Assembly: GCF_035961655.1 (NCBI RefSeq)
Contig: NZ_CP108393.1
Location: forward strand, 1,860,001-1,924,000
Direction: 5' to 3'
From: Streptomyces sp. NBC_01317
GTDB lineage: Bacteria; Actinomycetota; Actinomycetes; Streptomycetales; Streptomycetaceae
DNA: 64,000 nt
Shown here: positions 41,327 to 50,337 of the stretch, one piece after another
Position numbering within the stretch: the first letter of the stretch is position 1
Layout of the letters: each line of letters begins with the position of its first letter
Notes under the pieces: model-generated
What the model was told of the DNA's origin: nothing
What the model saw: only the letters and a program-made list of their open reading frames with translations
Database searches by the model: none
Made by a program: the position numbers and the translations under genes

Positions 41327-43435
41327 TTACGGTTTGTACGGCTCCGTCTTGGGGGCGTCGATCGCGCCGTCGGGGCCGATCTTCGGCAGCGCGGTACGGG
41401 GCTTGGGCATCAGGGCCTTCTTGAGGTCCTGGTTGCCCTTCGCGTCCAGGCCGTACATCGCCTCGTAGATCTTGCGGACGGCGGGTCCGGAGGCGCCGGA
41501 TCCCGTACCACCCTGGGAGATCGTCATCACGATCGTGTAGTCCTTGGTGTACGAGGCGAACCACGACGTGGTCTGCTTCCCGTGGACCTCGGCGGTACCG
41601 GTCTTGGCGTGCATCGGGATCTTGTCCTGCGGCCAGCCGCCGAACCGCCACGCGGCCGAACCACGCGTCGCCACGCCCGCCAGCGCCTCGTCGATGTTGT
41701 CCCGGGTCGCCTTGTTCATCGGCAGCTTGCCGTCCGCCTTGGGGGCGATCTTCTTCACGCTCCTGCCGTCGGCGCTGACGATCGCCTTGCCCACGGTGGG
41801 GGTGTAGAGGGTCCCGCCGTTGGAGATCGCCCCGTAGATGGCGGCCATCTGGATCGGGGTGACGAGCGTGTCGCCCTGGCCGATCGAGTAGTTGACGGCG
41901 TCACCGGCACGCATCTTGTTGCCTTCGAGGCAGCCCTCGTACGCGATCCGCTCCACGTACGTGCCGTTCTTCTTCCCCTGCTTGCACCAGGCCGACTTGT
42001 TGGCCTTCCAGAAGTCCTGCTTCCACTGCCGGTCCGGGACCCGCCCGGTGACCTCGTTGGGGAGGTCGATCCCGGTCTCCTTGCCCAGACCGAACTGGTG
42101 GGCCGTCTTGTAGAACCAGTCGGCGGGCTTCTTCCTGGGGTTGTTGCCGCCGTCCTTCTGCCACTCCTGGTGGGCCAGGCCGTAGTAGACGGTGTCGCAC
42201 GAGACTTCGAGCGCCTTGCCGATGGTGATGTTCCCGTACCCCTGGGACTCGAAGTTCTTGAAGACCTGGTTGCCGATCGAGTACGAACTGGGGCACGGAT
42301 AGCTGCCGTTGAAGCTGTAGCCCGCGTTGACGGCGGCCGTCGAGGAGACGACCTTGAAGATGGACCCGGGGGCCGCCTGGCCCTGGATCGCCCGGTTCAG
42401 CAGCGGGAAGTTGGACTTCTTGCCGGTCAACTTGGCGTAGTCCTTCGCCGAGATCCCACCGACCCACGCGTTCGGGTCGTACGTCGGCTGCGAGGCCATC
42501 GCCACCACCCGGCCGGTCTTCGCCTCCATCACCACCACCGCGCCCGAATCCGCCTTGTATTTCGAGCCGGTGACGGTGTCGAACTGCTTGCGGGCCGTCT
42601 TCATCGCGTTGTTGAGCTCGTACTCCGCGACGGCCTGCACCCGCGCGTCGATCGAAGTGATGACGTTGTCCCCGGGACGGGCCTTCTCGGTCTTCGCCTG
42701 TCCCAGGACGCGCCCCAGGTTGTCGACCTCGTACCGGGTCACGCCCGCCTTGCCGCGCAACTGCTCGTCGTACGTACGCTCCAGGCCCGAGCGGCCCACC
42801 TGGTCCGAGCGCAGGTACGGCGAGCTGGTGTCCTGCGCCGCCGTGATCTCCTGGTCCGTGACGGGCGAGAGATACCCCAGCACCTGGGAGGTGTTGGCCT
42901 TGCCGGGGGCGGCGTAGCGCCGTACGGCGGTGGGCTCGGCGGTGATGCCGGGGAAGTCCTCCGTGCGCTCGCGGATCTGGAGGGCCTGCTGGGTGGTGGC
43001 CTCGTCGGTGACCGGGATCGGCTGGTAGGGCGAACCGTTCCAACACGGCTGCGGCGTCTTCGCGTCGCACAGCCTGACCTTGTCCACGAGGTCCTGGGCC
43101 TTCAGGCCCAGGACGCCCGCGAGCCGGGTCAGTACGGCCTTGCCGTCGTCCGGCATCTTCATCAGGTCGGTGCGGCTGGCCGAGACGACGAGCCGGGTCT
43201 CGTTGTCGGCGAGCGGCACCCCGCGGGTGTCCAGGATCGAGCCCCGTACGGCCGGCTGGACCACCCGCTGGGTGTGGTTGTTCTTCGCCTCGTCCGTGTA
43301 TTCCTGGCCGTTGCGGATCTGGAGATACCAGAGACGGCCGCCGAGCGTGAGCAGCAGCGAGAAGACAAGCAGCTGAATGACGACGAGACGGACCTGGACC
43401 CGGGGAGTCCGTCCCGTCTCCGGTATGTTGCTCAC
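41327..43435 (-). CDS. mrdA: Penicillin-binding protein 2 (class B PBP)
   Basis: A 702-residue class B PBP: a cytosolic tail, one membrane anchor (about 15-37), a PBP dimerisation domain ('QPAVRGSILDTRGVPLADNE'), and an intact transpeptidase with Ser358-Ile-Phe-Lys361, 'EVSCDTVYY' in the SxN position, and Lys611-Thr-Gly613. It cross-links peptidoglycan during elongation-type growth and interacts with SEDS proteins. In Streptomyces the main mrdA lies in the mre locus. No mre or rodA gene is near, so this is probably an extra paralogue. Start is GTG 43435. Confidence 0.9.
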   Translation of the reverse strand: MSNIPETGRTPRVQVRLVVIQLLVFSLLLTLGGRLWYLQIRNGQEYTDEAKNNHTQRVVQPAVRGSILDTRGVPLADNETRLVVSASRTDLMKMPDDGKAVLTRLAGVLGLKAQDLVDKVRLCDAKTPQPCWNGSPYQPIPVTDEATTQQALQIRERTEDFPGITAEPTAVRRYAAPGKANTSQVLGYLSPVTDQEITAAQDTSSPYLRSDQVGRSGLERTYDEQLRGKAGVTRYEVDNLGRVLGQAKTEKARPGDNVITSIDARVQAVAEYELNNAMKTARKQFDTVTGSKYKADSGAVVVMEAKTGRVVAMASQPTYDPNAWVGGISAKDYAKLTGKKSNFPLLNRAIQGQAAPGSIFKVVSSTAAVNAGYSFNGSYPCPSSYSIGNQVFKNFESQGYGNITIGKALEVSCDTVYYGLAHQEWQKDGGNNPRKKPADWFYKTAHQFGLGKETGIDLPNEVTGRVPDRQWKQDFWKANKSAWCKQGKKNGTYVERIAYEGCLEGNKMRAGDAVNYSIGQGDTLVTPIQMAAIYGAISNGGTLYTPTVGKAIVSADGRSVKKIAPKADGKLPMNKATRDNIDEALAGVATRGSAAWRFGGWPQDKIPMHAKTGTAEVHGKQTTSWFASYTKDYTIVMTISQGGTGSGASGPAVRKIYEAMYGLDAKGNQDLKKALMPKPRTALPKIGPDGAIDAPKTEPYKP

Positions 43436-43593
43436 TCACGTCTCCCAGATCGTGCCCTGCTCGCGGCCCGGTTCGGTGGCCGGGCGGCCGACGGCATCAA
43501 GAATCCTATTACCCGCCCCGGCACCTCGATCGCCGTATCGCCCGAACTCCGGTGCGGGGGCGGATACCTGACGATCCGTCACTTCGCGGAGGA

Positions 43594-44214
43594 TCAGGCT
43601 TCCTCGAAGTAGGCGTCCAGCACTTCGTCCAGCTCCGTGGTCCACTCCTTGAGCCCACTGCGGGCGGGAGCGTCGACGTCCACGTGGTACTGGCGGCGGG
43701 TGATCGTGTGAACGGTGACGGTGAACCGGCGTCCGAAGCGGGGAACCCCTACCTCGACCGCGCCGATCTCGTCCCAGCGGAAGTCCGCCGCCTCGTCGTC
43801 CAGGGTGAAGCGGACACCGTCACGGTCGGCGGTGATGGAGGCGCGGCGGTCGCTGACCTCGAAGGCGGGGCCGTCGGGGGCGTCCGCGTCGTCGTCCAGG
43901 GCGTGCTGGCCGACGGTCTCGCCGCCGGGCGCGTCCTCGGGCTCCGCGGCCGGCTCCGCACCCGCGGACGCCGTGTCGCCGGACGCGGCCACGGACGCGG
44001 ACTCGGCCGCCGGCTCACCGGACTGCTCGTCCGACCGCTCGGGGGCCTCCTCGGCCTTCTGAGGGGCCGTCTGCTTCTGGGGCTTCTTCGCTTCGTGCTC
44101 CGGAGCACTCTCCTCGTCCTCAACAGGGCGGGGGATCATGAGCCCAGGGATAAATCCCGGATCAGTCCCCGCGGCGTGTACGGGCTGGCTGTTCGGATCG
44201 ATGCGCTGGTCCAC
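43594..44214 (-). CDS. Conserved acidic hypothetical protein
   Basis: A 206-residue protein. The first 115 or so residues are acidic, Ala/Glu/Pro-rich and probably disordered. The last 90 ('FEVSDRRASITADRDGVRFTLDD', 'FRWDEIGAVEVGVPRFGRRFTVTVHT') look like a small PH-like beta domain ending in a helix ('LKEWTTELDEVLDAYFEE'). I do not recognise a named family. GTG 44214 begins the conserved start. It lies between yihY and PBP2 on the same strand, with gaps of 84 and 158 bases. Confidence 0.6.
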   Translation of the reverse strand: MDQRIDPNSQPVHAAGTDPGFIPGLMIPRPVEDEESAPEHEAKKPQKQTAPQKAEEAPERSDEQSGEPAAESASVAASGDTASAGAEPAAEPEDAPGGETVGQHALDDDADAPDGPAFEVSDRRASITADRDGVRFTLDDEAADFRWDEIGAVEVGVPRFGRRFTVTVHTITRRQYHVDVDAPARSGLKEWTTELDEVLDAYFEEA

Positions 44215-44298
44215 GGGCGCAGTATGGCCGACGAACCTGTGCGAGGGAACGCCGGGCCCCCCGTGAACACGCCCAGGTCCCGCGGACTCGCCCTGGTC

Positions 44299-45264
44299 TC
44301 AGGGTCCGGAGCCCGGGTCCGGGTGGACCGGGTCCACCATCCCCGCCCTCGCGGCCTCCAGCTGGGCGGCGAAGGCCACCCCCAGGAAGAGCGCGATCCC
44401 GGTGAGATTGGCCCAGAGCAGGAGGGCGACAAAGGCGGTGAGGGGGCCGTACACCGCTCCGAACGATCCGCTCCGCTCGACGTAGAAGGCGAGCAGCCAG
44501 GTGGCCACGACCCAGAGCACCAGATGGACCGCCGAGCCGAAGGCCAGCCACGTGTAGCCGGGCTGGTCCCTGCGGGGTGACCAGCGGAAGATCACCGCCG
44601 AGGCGACCCCGGCGAGGGTCACCCCGACGGGCACCTCCAGCGGACCCCACCAGTCGAGCCACTGCCGCGACCAGCCCAGCGCCTCCACGACGGAGTCGCC
44701 CACCGCCTCCCCCGCGACCAGCACCAGGAAGCCCAGGGCCATCGGCACCCCGGCGCCCAGCGCCAGCAGCAGGCCCCGGGCGTACTTCGCCGGGAAGGGG
44801 CGGTCGCGCTCCACGCCGTAGATCCGGTTGCAGCCCCGCTCTATCTGGCCCATGGCGGACGCGAGGTTCAGTACGGCGAACCCGAGCCCCATCCAGATCG
44901 CGACGGCGCCCGAGACATCGGCGCCCGCGCTGCGGCGGGTGCCGTCCAGGGCTTCCTGGACGACGTCCGCGCTGGCTCCGGGGACGATCCGGGCGAGGGT
45001 CAGCTCGATGATCCGCCCGATGCTCTCGGTGTGGACCGTCGCCGTCACACCGACCAGCGCGATGGTGAACGGGACCATGCCGAGGACCACCTGGAAGCCG
45101 AGCGACCGGGCCTGGCTGAACCCGTCGGCGTACCGGAAGCGGGCGAAGGCGTCCAGCAGCAGCTTGCGGCCCCCGTAGCGGCGCAGCGCCATCAGCGCCT
45201 CGTCGCCGGACAGCTCTTCCCCGATCATGTCCCGCGTCTGCGGTACGTGTACGACGGTTCCCAT
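44299..45264 (-). CDS. YihY/UPF0761 family membrane protein
   Basis: A 321-residue integral membrane protein with the YihY/BrkB pattern: 'FSQARSLGFQVVLGMVPF' at the first helix, 'RIVPGASADVVQEALDG', 'VLNLASAMGQIERGCNRIYGVERDRPF', and 'FGAVYGPLTAFVALLLWANLTGIALFLG'. Six membrane helices are predicted. The family was once called ribonuclease BN, which is now considered wrong, and its function is unknown. ATG 45264 is chosen over GTG 45273 for ribosome-site spacing. Confidence 0.88.
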   Translation of the reverse strand: MGTVVHVPQTRDMIGEELSGDEALMALRRYGGRKLLLDAFARFRYADGFSQARSLGFQVVLGMVPFTIALVGVTATVHTESIGRIIELTLARIVPGASADVVQEALDGTRRSAGADVSGAVAIWMGLGFAVLNLASAMGQIERGCNRIYGVERDRPFPAKYARGLLLALGAGVPMALGFLVLVAGEAVGDSVVEALGWSRQWLDWWGPLEVPVGVTLAGVASAVIFRWSPRRDQPGYTWLAFGSAVHLVLWVVATWLLAFYVERSGSFGAVYGPLTAFVALLLWANLTGIALFLGVAFAAQLEAARAGMVDPVHPDPGSGP

Positions 45265-45330
45265 GACCCCCACCTTCCCCGCGCATGATGTCAGGACCGG
45301 AGGAGAACACGGAACGGTGTCAGGGGGAGG

Positions 45331-45380
45331 ACCCCTACGACCCCCTACGCCCCCCTATGACCCCTACGATTTCTACGACC
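45331..45380. repeat. Degenerate 10-11-bp repeats (CCCCTACGA type)
   Basis: About five imperfect head-to-tail copies of a CCCCTAyGa unit span the gap after the MerR-type stop codon and include it. It may be slippage. No other role is apparent. Confidence 0.55.
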
Positions 45381-45735
45381 CGGACGCGGAGGCGCGCAGC
45401 TCCTCGTTGATGCGCCGGGCCTCTTCGAGCTGGTCCTCCAGGATCACGATGCGGCACGCGGCGTCGATCGCGGTGCCGCCGTCGACCAGCTCCCGGACGC
45501 GGGCGGCGAGGCGCAGCTGGTACCGGGAGTAGCGGCGGTGGCCCCCTTCGGAGCGCAGCGGGGCGATCAGCCGCGCCTCACCGAGGGCGCGCAGGAACGC
45601 GGGGGTGGTGCCGAGCATCTCGGCGGCCCGGCCCATCGTGTACGCGGGGTAGTCGTCGTTGTCCAGGCTGTCGGTGAGACTCCGGCTCTTCTGGTTCCGG
45701 CTCTCGTTCCCGGGCTCGCCCTGGGGCTTGTTCAC
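45373..45735 (-). CDS. MerR-family transcriptional regulator
   Basis: A 120-residue regulator: a charged N-terminal tail, then a MerR winged helix-turn-helix ('YTMGRAAEMLGTTPAFLRALGE', 'LIAPLRSEGGHRRYSRYQL') and a short coiled segment ('VILEDQLEEARRINEELRA'). There is no effector domain, as in small BldC/HspR-like members. GTG 45735 gives 'MNKPQGEPG'. A TTG/GTG extension up to 45753 is possible. A 20-base palindrome lies just upstream and could be its own operator. Confidence 0.82.
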   Translation of the reverse strand: MNKPQGEPGNESRNQKSRSLTDSLDNDDYPAYTMGRAAEMLGTTPAFLRALGEARLIAPLRSEGGHRRYSRYQLRLAARVRELVDGGTAIDAACRIVILEDQLEEARRINEELRASASGS

Positions 45736-45767
45736 ACGGTGGACTCTAACCACACCAGGAGATAATG

Positions 45768-45787
45768 TCTACTGTGACCATAGTAGA
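45768..45787. promoter_or_regulatory. TCTACT-N8-AGTAGA palindrome upstream of the MerR-type gene
   Basis: A perfect 6-bp inverted repeat with an 8-base spacer is centred about 42 bases upstream of the MerR-type start. Its AT content is above the surroundings. Autoregulation is the simplest reading. Confidence 0.55.
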
Positions 45788-45825
45788 TTTTCGCTCATCC
45801 GAGCAGGAGGTAGCGGACACGCGAA

Positions 45826-45856
45826 CGGGCCCGCTCCAGGGTGCGGAGCGGGCCCG
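45826..45856 (-). terminator. Terminator of the SLT transglycosylase gene
   Basis: A perfect 12-bp stem CGGGCCCGCTCC with its complement and a 7-base loop begins 24 bases after the minus-strand stop at 45881. Confidence 0.8.
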
Positions 45857-45880
45857 ACGGGTGCGGGTGTGCGAAGTGGA

Positions 45881-46600
45881 TCAGTACGGACCGTTCACAT
45901 TGTCGATCGAGCCGTACTTGTCCGCGGCGTAGTTGCACGCGGCGGTGATGTTGGCGACCGGGTCGTAGCTGTTCATCGACGTACCGGACACGTGGTAGGC
46001 CTGGAAGGTCGGGTCGATGACCTGGAGCAGCCCCTTGGACGGGATGCCAGCGGCGGCGTTCGAGTCCCAGTTGTTGATGGCGTTCGGGTTGCCCGAGGAC
46101 TCCCGCATGATGTTGCGGTAGATGCCGTCGTAAGTGCCGGGGATGCCGTGCGCGGCCATGACGTCCAGCGACTCCCTGATCCAGCCGTCCAGGTTGTCGG
46201 CGTACGTCTTCGCCGCGGCCTGTACGGCGGGGGCGGGGGCGGCGGTCTTGGCAGTGGTGGCGGCGGGCGTCGCGGCCTTGCCGCCGAGGGTCAGCTTGAG
46301 ACCGGGGTGAATCACTGACGGGTCGGCGCCGACGGCCTTCCGGTTGTCCTGGTAGAGCTTCTTCCAGCCGCCGCTCAGGGAGTGGGTACGGGCGATCTTG
46401 GCGAGGGAGTCCCCGGCGACCACGGAGTAGGTGGTGACGCTCTTCTTCTCCGCGGTGACAGTGGTCGCGGCGGTGGCGGCGCTCGCGGTGTGCGCGGCCA
46501 CCAGCGGAAGGGCGAGCGCGACACCTCCGGTCCCCACGGCGACAAGACGCCGGGCGAGCGGGCTGATCCTGGAACGGCGGTGCTTACCCTTTATGGGCAT
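45881..46600 (-). CDS. Secreted LysM and SLT-domain lytic transglycosylase
   Basis: A 239-residue secreted protein. Its signal peptide ends near 'AAHTASAATAA' (about 40), followed by a LysM domain ('YSVVAGDSLAKIARTHSLSG' to 'IHPGLKLTLGG', about 58-105), an Ala/Pro/Thr linker, and an SLT-type domain whose catalytic Glu lies in 'NIMRESSGNPNAINNWD'. Streptomyces proteins of this make-up cleave peptidoglycan during germination and growth. ATG 46600 follows GAGAGGA. A ydaO c-di-AMP riboswitch fills its leader, matching known control of Rpf and similar hydrolases. Confidence 0.9.
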   Translation of the reverse strand: MPIKGKHRRSRISPLARRLVAVGTGGVALALPLVAAHTASAATAATTVTAEKKSVTTYSVVAGDSLAKIARTHSLSGGWKKLYQDNRKAVGADPSVIHPGLKLTLGGKAATPAATTAKTAAPAPAVQAAAKTYADNLDGWIRESLDVMAAHGIPGTYDGIYRNIMRESSGNPNAINNWDSNAAAGIPSKGLLQVIDPTFQAYHVSGTSMNSYDPVANITAACNYAADKYGSIDNVNGPY

Positions 46601-46617
46601 GACGAAATCCTCTCCGT

Positions 46618-46790
46618 CGCCTGCGAGGTGAGCTGTCGGGTTCGAGCTGGAGATGCCCGGCCGCATTATCAGTGCGACTTCACCCCGAGCCGGTCCTGTG
46701 ACGGATCGGCGACTTACCTGGGTCCCCCGCTCCTGCCGTACGTGAGTGGGTGAGTGTGTATCCGGACAGCGGCAGGATTCGGCGATCCAC
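46618..46790 (-). promoter_or_regulatory. ydaO/yuaA-type c-di-AMP riboswitch
   Basis: The leader of the LysM/SLT gene, read on the minus strand, contains the conserved ydaO blocks in order: CGCCGAATCCTGCCG (46770-46784), GCGGGGGACCCAGG, GGGGTGAAGTCGCA, and finally CGAACCCGACAGCTCACC with CTCGCAGGCG (ends 46618). These are the hallmark sequences of the class, which senses c-di-AMP and usually turns expression off. The start codon lies 18 bases after the aptamer, so control may be at translation or by early termination. Confidence 0.92.
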
Positions 46791-46803
46791 CCGGAGTGGG
46801 GTG

Positions 46804-46833
46804 AACGTAAGCGAGAACGCCGGGCCGAAACAA
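46804..46833 (-). promoter_or_regulatory. Candidate promoter for the riboswitch transcript
   Basis: TTGTTT (46828-46833), an 18-base spacer and TACGTT (46804-46809) on the minus strand place the transcription start just upstream of the riboswitch. The hexamers are moderate matches to the HrdB consensus. Confidence 0.5.
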
Positions 46834-47097
46834 GTCCTGAATTCACACCGAGATCTCATCCGCGATTCAGGCCGGCCCAACTCGGGCGCTCTTGTCCGCC
46901 ACCGGGGAACCCAACTTTCCCTGGACGTGAGGGAAATGGCGGACGGGCGGAGAAACCCACTTGGGGCGTGACGTGACACACATCACCGCTTGCGCGAGGT
47001 TTCGCGCTCCACCACACCTGACAGAAACGACCAAGTCGCCCGAATGCGACGCATATCAACCCCTGCGAGAACGCCGACAAAACGTCCATATAGCGCC
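46834..47097. other. Intergenic region upstream of the riboswitch
   Basis: About 260 bases between the riboswitch promoter and the terminator of the next gene. No gene is supported: open frames are short and lack ribosome sites. Some AT-rich patches occur ('cgacgcatatcaac', 'cgtccatatagcg'). Confidence 0.5.
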
Positions 47098-47133
47098 GTG
47101 GGGTCCGGTCCGGCAAATCGGACCGGACCCCAC
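47098..47133 (-). terminator. Strong hairpin terminator
   Basis: A perfect 15-bp stem (GTGGGGTCCGGTCCG with its complement) and a 6-base loop GCAAAT begin five bases after the stop of the gene at 47138. Confidence 0.88.
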
Positions 47134-47137
47134 GGGC

Positions 47138-47515
47138 CTACGACCCGGAGTCGCCGAATCGGTACAGCCGCACCGTGACGCCCTGCTGACGGGCGAAGTC
47201 CACCATGCCCTCGACCGCGGCCGTCAGCGCAGCCGTGAGCCTCTGTAGCTCGGGGGCACGCCGTTCCTTGTCAGGCGCGGCCTCCACCGCCCGCCATGCG
47301 GCCCGATAGGCCTCCTCCAGCGGACTGATCTTCTCGTCGTATGCGATAACGGTGTCCAACTCGACGCCCGGTCGGCGATTCTTCGAAGCGGCCATGTCCA
47401 GCTGACCGGTGACCGAAACGAGATCACCCACCAACTTCCCATGGATCGGGCCGACTTTACGGCTCACCAGAATGTCTGCCAGGACCGCGTTCGGGTGCTC
47501 TTCCCCGTCAAGCAT
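47138..47515 (-). CDS. Hypothetical helical protein
   Basis: A 125-residue soluble protein, mostly helical ('SPLEEAYRAAWRAVEAAP', 'LQRLTAALTAAVEGMVDFARQQ'). No family is recognised. ATG 47515 follows a GGGGAA site, and a strong terminator follows the stop, so it is likely a real, independently transcribed gene. A palindrome about 75 bases upstream may control it. Confidence 0.6.
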   Translation of the reverse strand: MLDGEEHPNAVLADILVSRKVGPIHGKLVGDLVSVTGQLDMAASKNRRPGVELDTVIAYDEKISPLEEAYRAAWRAVEAAPDKERRAPELQRLTAALTAAVEGMVDFARQQGVTVRLYRFGDSGS

Positions 47516-47834
47516 CAGTTCCCCATTTCTCTCGACGTCTTGGACAGTCTCGCGGCTCCGGCTCTGCCGACGGGTATATCGGCATCACCCTTGCGTAGAA
47601 TTCCCACGCAATAGGTGACACAGCTGTTCGTTCCGTGGCTGTACGCGTCGCTTCCTGAACCGGCACGGAAAGGACGGCGGCGAGCCCGAAGGCCGCTGGA
47701 GGCGCACCGCTCCGTGGAACCGCCCTGCGCGCCGGACGCACGCGGCCGCCGCGACACGGCGGGGAGAGACCGTGGCGCGGCGGCCGGGGAACAGGGGTGG
47801 ATCAGGCGCGGATCAGGTGAGGATCAGAGCCCGA
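47516..47834. other. Intergenic region with a TTGCGT-N9-ACGCAA palindrome
   Basis: No gene is supported in these 319 bases. The perfect inverted repeat TTGCGT-N9-ACGCAA (47591-47611) is flanked by CACC/GGTG, extending the symmetry. It lies upstream of the gene at 47138-47515 and could be its operator. An AT-rich 'gtatatcggcatc' lies between the two. Confidence 0.5.
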
Positions 47835-49178
47835 TCAGGCGCAGTACTGGGCCTGTTTGCCGATGGAGCGATACATGCAGTCCGCGTTCTCGATGAGTTG
47901 GAGGACCGCGTCACGGTTGCGGGACGTCTCGCGTTCGATCACCTCGTCGGGCGGGTAGAAGCCGCCGCCCGAGGAACCGGCCGGGTACATCTCGAAGGTG
48001 TAGCTGAAGATCTTCTGGGTGCCCCACAGCCAGTCGTCGATCGAGCCGTCCGTGATGTAGAGGTCGCTCGACTGCTCCGCCGTGTACCCGTTGCTCGTGC
48101 CCATCTTCCGGCCGACGGCGGCGAAGGCGTCGCGGTCGTCCTGGGTCAGTCCCGGCGCGGTGTCGGCGTTGGTCCAGCCGAACGGCCAGAGCACCAGCTG
48201 GCTGTACGTGTGGAAGTCGATGGCCGCCTTGATCTGCTGCTTGCCTCCAACCACGCGCGAACGGACGAAGTCGGCGACGACCTTCACCTCGGGGGCGGAC
48301 TCGGCGGCGCGGCCGCGGTACGTCTCGGAGCTGGCCGTGCCCGAAGAGCCGCCGCAGCAGCCGAACTTGTAGTCCCAGTTGCGGTTGAGGTCGGTGCCGA
48401 TCGCCGTCGAACCGGTGTTGGGCTGCCGGTTCTTGCGCCAGCTGCGGTACGAGCCGGAGGCCACGTCGTACTCGCCGCCGTCGGGGTTGAGGTCCGGCAC
48501 GATCCAGATCTCGCGGTTGTTGACGGCGCTCGTGATGCGCGAGTCGGAGCCGTACCCGGCGCCCAGTTCCCGTATCAGGTACAACGCCATCTCGACCGTG
48601 AGGTGTTCACGGGCGTGCTGGTGGTGGGTGAACAGGATCTCGGGCTCGGCCTCGTCCGTCGCGACGTTGTCGCTGATCTTGACGGCGATGATGTTCCGGC
48701 CCTCGTAGGTCCTGCCGATCACCCGCTTGGACATGAGGTTCGGGTACTGCTGGATCCGCTGGTCGATCTCCGTGTTCATCTCCGCGTAGTTGTGGTACCG
48801 GGAGTCCGCGGAGGGGAAGTCGAAGGGCGCGACGGCCGATCCGCCGCTCCTGGCGGGCGGCGCGGGGAGCGCGGTGAGCCGGTGGCCGAGGGCGCGGAGG
48901 CGCTTGGCCTGCGTGGTGTCGGCGCTGACGACCACCATGTGGTCGCCGACCTCGTCGATCGACACACCGGTCGCGAGGAGGGCGGTCCGGTCGGCCACGG
49001 TGGACGGCCCGTTGATGGTGTACTGCCGGATCACCTCCTCGGTGGCGGCGGCCGAGGCGAGGTCCTTCGCGCCGGGCGCGCCGGAGGACGTCGCGGTGGC
49101 GGTGAGCGGCGCCGCGACGGCGAGCGCCACCAACGCCGCGAGGGTGGCGGTCCTTCTGCCGTGGATGCGTAGTCGCAT
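47835..49178 (-). CDS. Secreted M14 zinc carboxypeptidase
   Basis: A 447-residue secreted metallopeptidase. After a signal peptide (about 1-30) and a propeptide, the M14 domain carries the zinc ligands His-x-x-Glu in '[16 protein letters not shown]', '[12 protein letters not shown]', '[19 protein letters not shown]', the third ligand His in '[16 protein letters not shown]', and the catalytic Glu in '[11 protein letters not shown]'. It removes C-terminal residues from extracellular peptides. ATG 49178 follows GGAGAGAG. Homologues in Streptomyces are exported zinc carboxypeptidases. Confidence 0.93.
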   Translation of the reverse strand: MRLRIHGRRTATLAALVALAVAAPLTATATSSGAPGAKDLASAAATEEVIRQYTINGPSTVADRTALLATGVSIDEVGDHMVVVSADTTQAKRLRALGHRLTALPAPPARSGGSAVAPFDFPSADSRYHNYAEMNTEIDQRIQQYPNLMSKRVIGRTYEGRNIIAVKISDNVATDEAEPEILFTHHQHAREHLTVEMALYLIRELGAGYGSDSRITSAVNNREIWIVPDLNPDGGEYDVASGSYRSWRKNRQPNTGSTAIGTDLNRNWDYKFGCCGGSSGTASSETYRGRAAESAPEVKVVADFVRSRVVGGKQQIKAAIDFHTYSQLVLWPFGWTNADTAPGLTQDDRDAFAAVGRKMGTSNGYTAEQSSDLYITDGSIDDWLWGTQKIFSYTFEMYPAGSSGGGFYPPDEVIERETSRNRDAVLQLIENADCMYRSIGKQAQYCA

Positions 49179-49329
49179 GCTCTCTCCTGCTCGCGGGGGG
49201 AAGTCTGGGGGTCTCCCCATGCGACGCATCGTGGGACTATGGCATGAACCCGTCAAGGTACGGTCTTCGGCCACCGCTTTCCGGCGGTACGGCGCTACGG
49301 CGCTCCGCGGGGATCAAGTGGTCGGCGGG

Positions 49330-50256
49330 TCAGGCCGGTTCGAGCACGATCCACGTCCTGCCGGGACGCAGCCGCATCGTCGTACCGCTCCCGGACCCGC
49401 CGTCCCGCGTGTACGTCGTACCCGCGCCCTCCGAGGGCCTGCTCCACCGCACGGTGTACGACCGGCCGTCGCGCAGCACCACACCGGAACCGCTTCCCAC
49501 GGTCTCGGAGAACGGCACAAATCCGGTACGGCTCCGGAACCGCGACTGCTTGACCTTCACGCGCTGCACGATCACGTTGTCGGCCGTCCACGGGGACTTC
49601 GTACCGTCCAGGGCGACCGTGTACCGCGACCCGTCCCAGGTGAAGGTGAAGCGGGAGTGCGGCATCGACGCCGTGGTCGTGGTGTTGGCCGTCCCGCCGG
49701 ACGGCGTCTTCCCGGAGAAGCGCAGCCCGATGTCCTTCGCCTCTCCGGCACCGTCGGTGAGGCCCTTGGGATGGATGAACTCGTTGTGCGGAACGGGCCG
49801 GTCACGGTCACGGAAGAACGCGCTCGTCCCCGTCCTGGCGACGATGTCCGAATCCTCCAGCACGGGCAGCAACTGGCTCTGCGCCCCGGAGAACGCGAGT
49901 GCCGGCCGGTTGTACTCGGCGAGGATCTGGAGGTCCGTCTCGCGGGCGCTCCGTACCGGGCCGATCGTGTCCGGCAGATGGTCGCTGTCGAAGACGGCCA
50001 TGAGCCGCGAGAGCCCGCCCTCCACCTCGATGCCGTACACCAGGTCCGCGCTGTTGAGACCGACCTGTGGGCGGGCCGCCGCCACGTTGTCGATCTTCAC
50101 GGCGAGCACCCGGCCCGCGCCGCCCGGCTCACCGGTGAGGACGGAGGCGGACGAGTCCCCGCTGCCGCCGTCGTTGTCCGACGACGAGCAGCCCGCGGCC
50201 AGAGCGACGGCCAGCACTCCCGCCACGCCGGTCCCGAGCACTCTTCGACTGTCCAC
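49330..50256 (-). CDS. DUF3048 (YerB-like) lipoprotein
   Basis: A 308-residue lipoprotein: signal with lipobox 'VALAAGCSSS' (Cys 23), then the DUF3048 N-domain ('LAVKIDNVAAARPQVGLNSADLVYG', 'RLMAVFDSD', 'IGPVRSARETDLQILAEY') and C-domain ('YTVRWSRPSEGAGTTYTRDG', 'LRPGRTWIVL'). Such proteins are envelope-located and of unknown function (YerB of Bacillus is the namesake). Start is GTG 50256. Confidence 0.9.
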   Translation of the reverse strand: MDSRRVLGTGVAGVLAVALAAGCSSSDNDGGSGDSSASVLTGEPGGAGRVLAVKIDNVAAARPQVGLNSADLVYGIEVEGGLSRLMAVFDSDHLPDTIGPVRSARETDLQILAEYNRPALAFSGAQSQLLPVLEDSDIVARTGTSAFFRDRDRPVPHNEFIHPKGLTDGAGEAKDIGLRFSGKTPSGGTANTTTTASMPHSRFTFTWDGSRYTVALDGTKSPWTADNVIVQRVKVKQSRFRSRTGFVPFSETVGSGSGVVLRDGRSYTVRWSRPSEGAGTTYTRDGGSGSGTTMRLRPGRTWIVLEPA

Positions 50257-50337
50257 TGACGCTCCTCAGGTTCGTACGGCCGCCCCCTCCTTTGAGGATG
50301 ATGACGCGCCGCCGGCCGTTGAGCGGGGAGCAACGCC

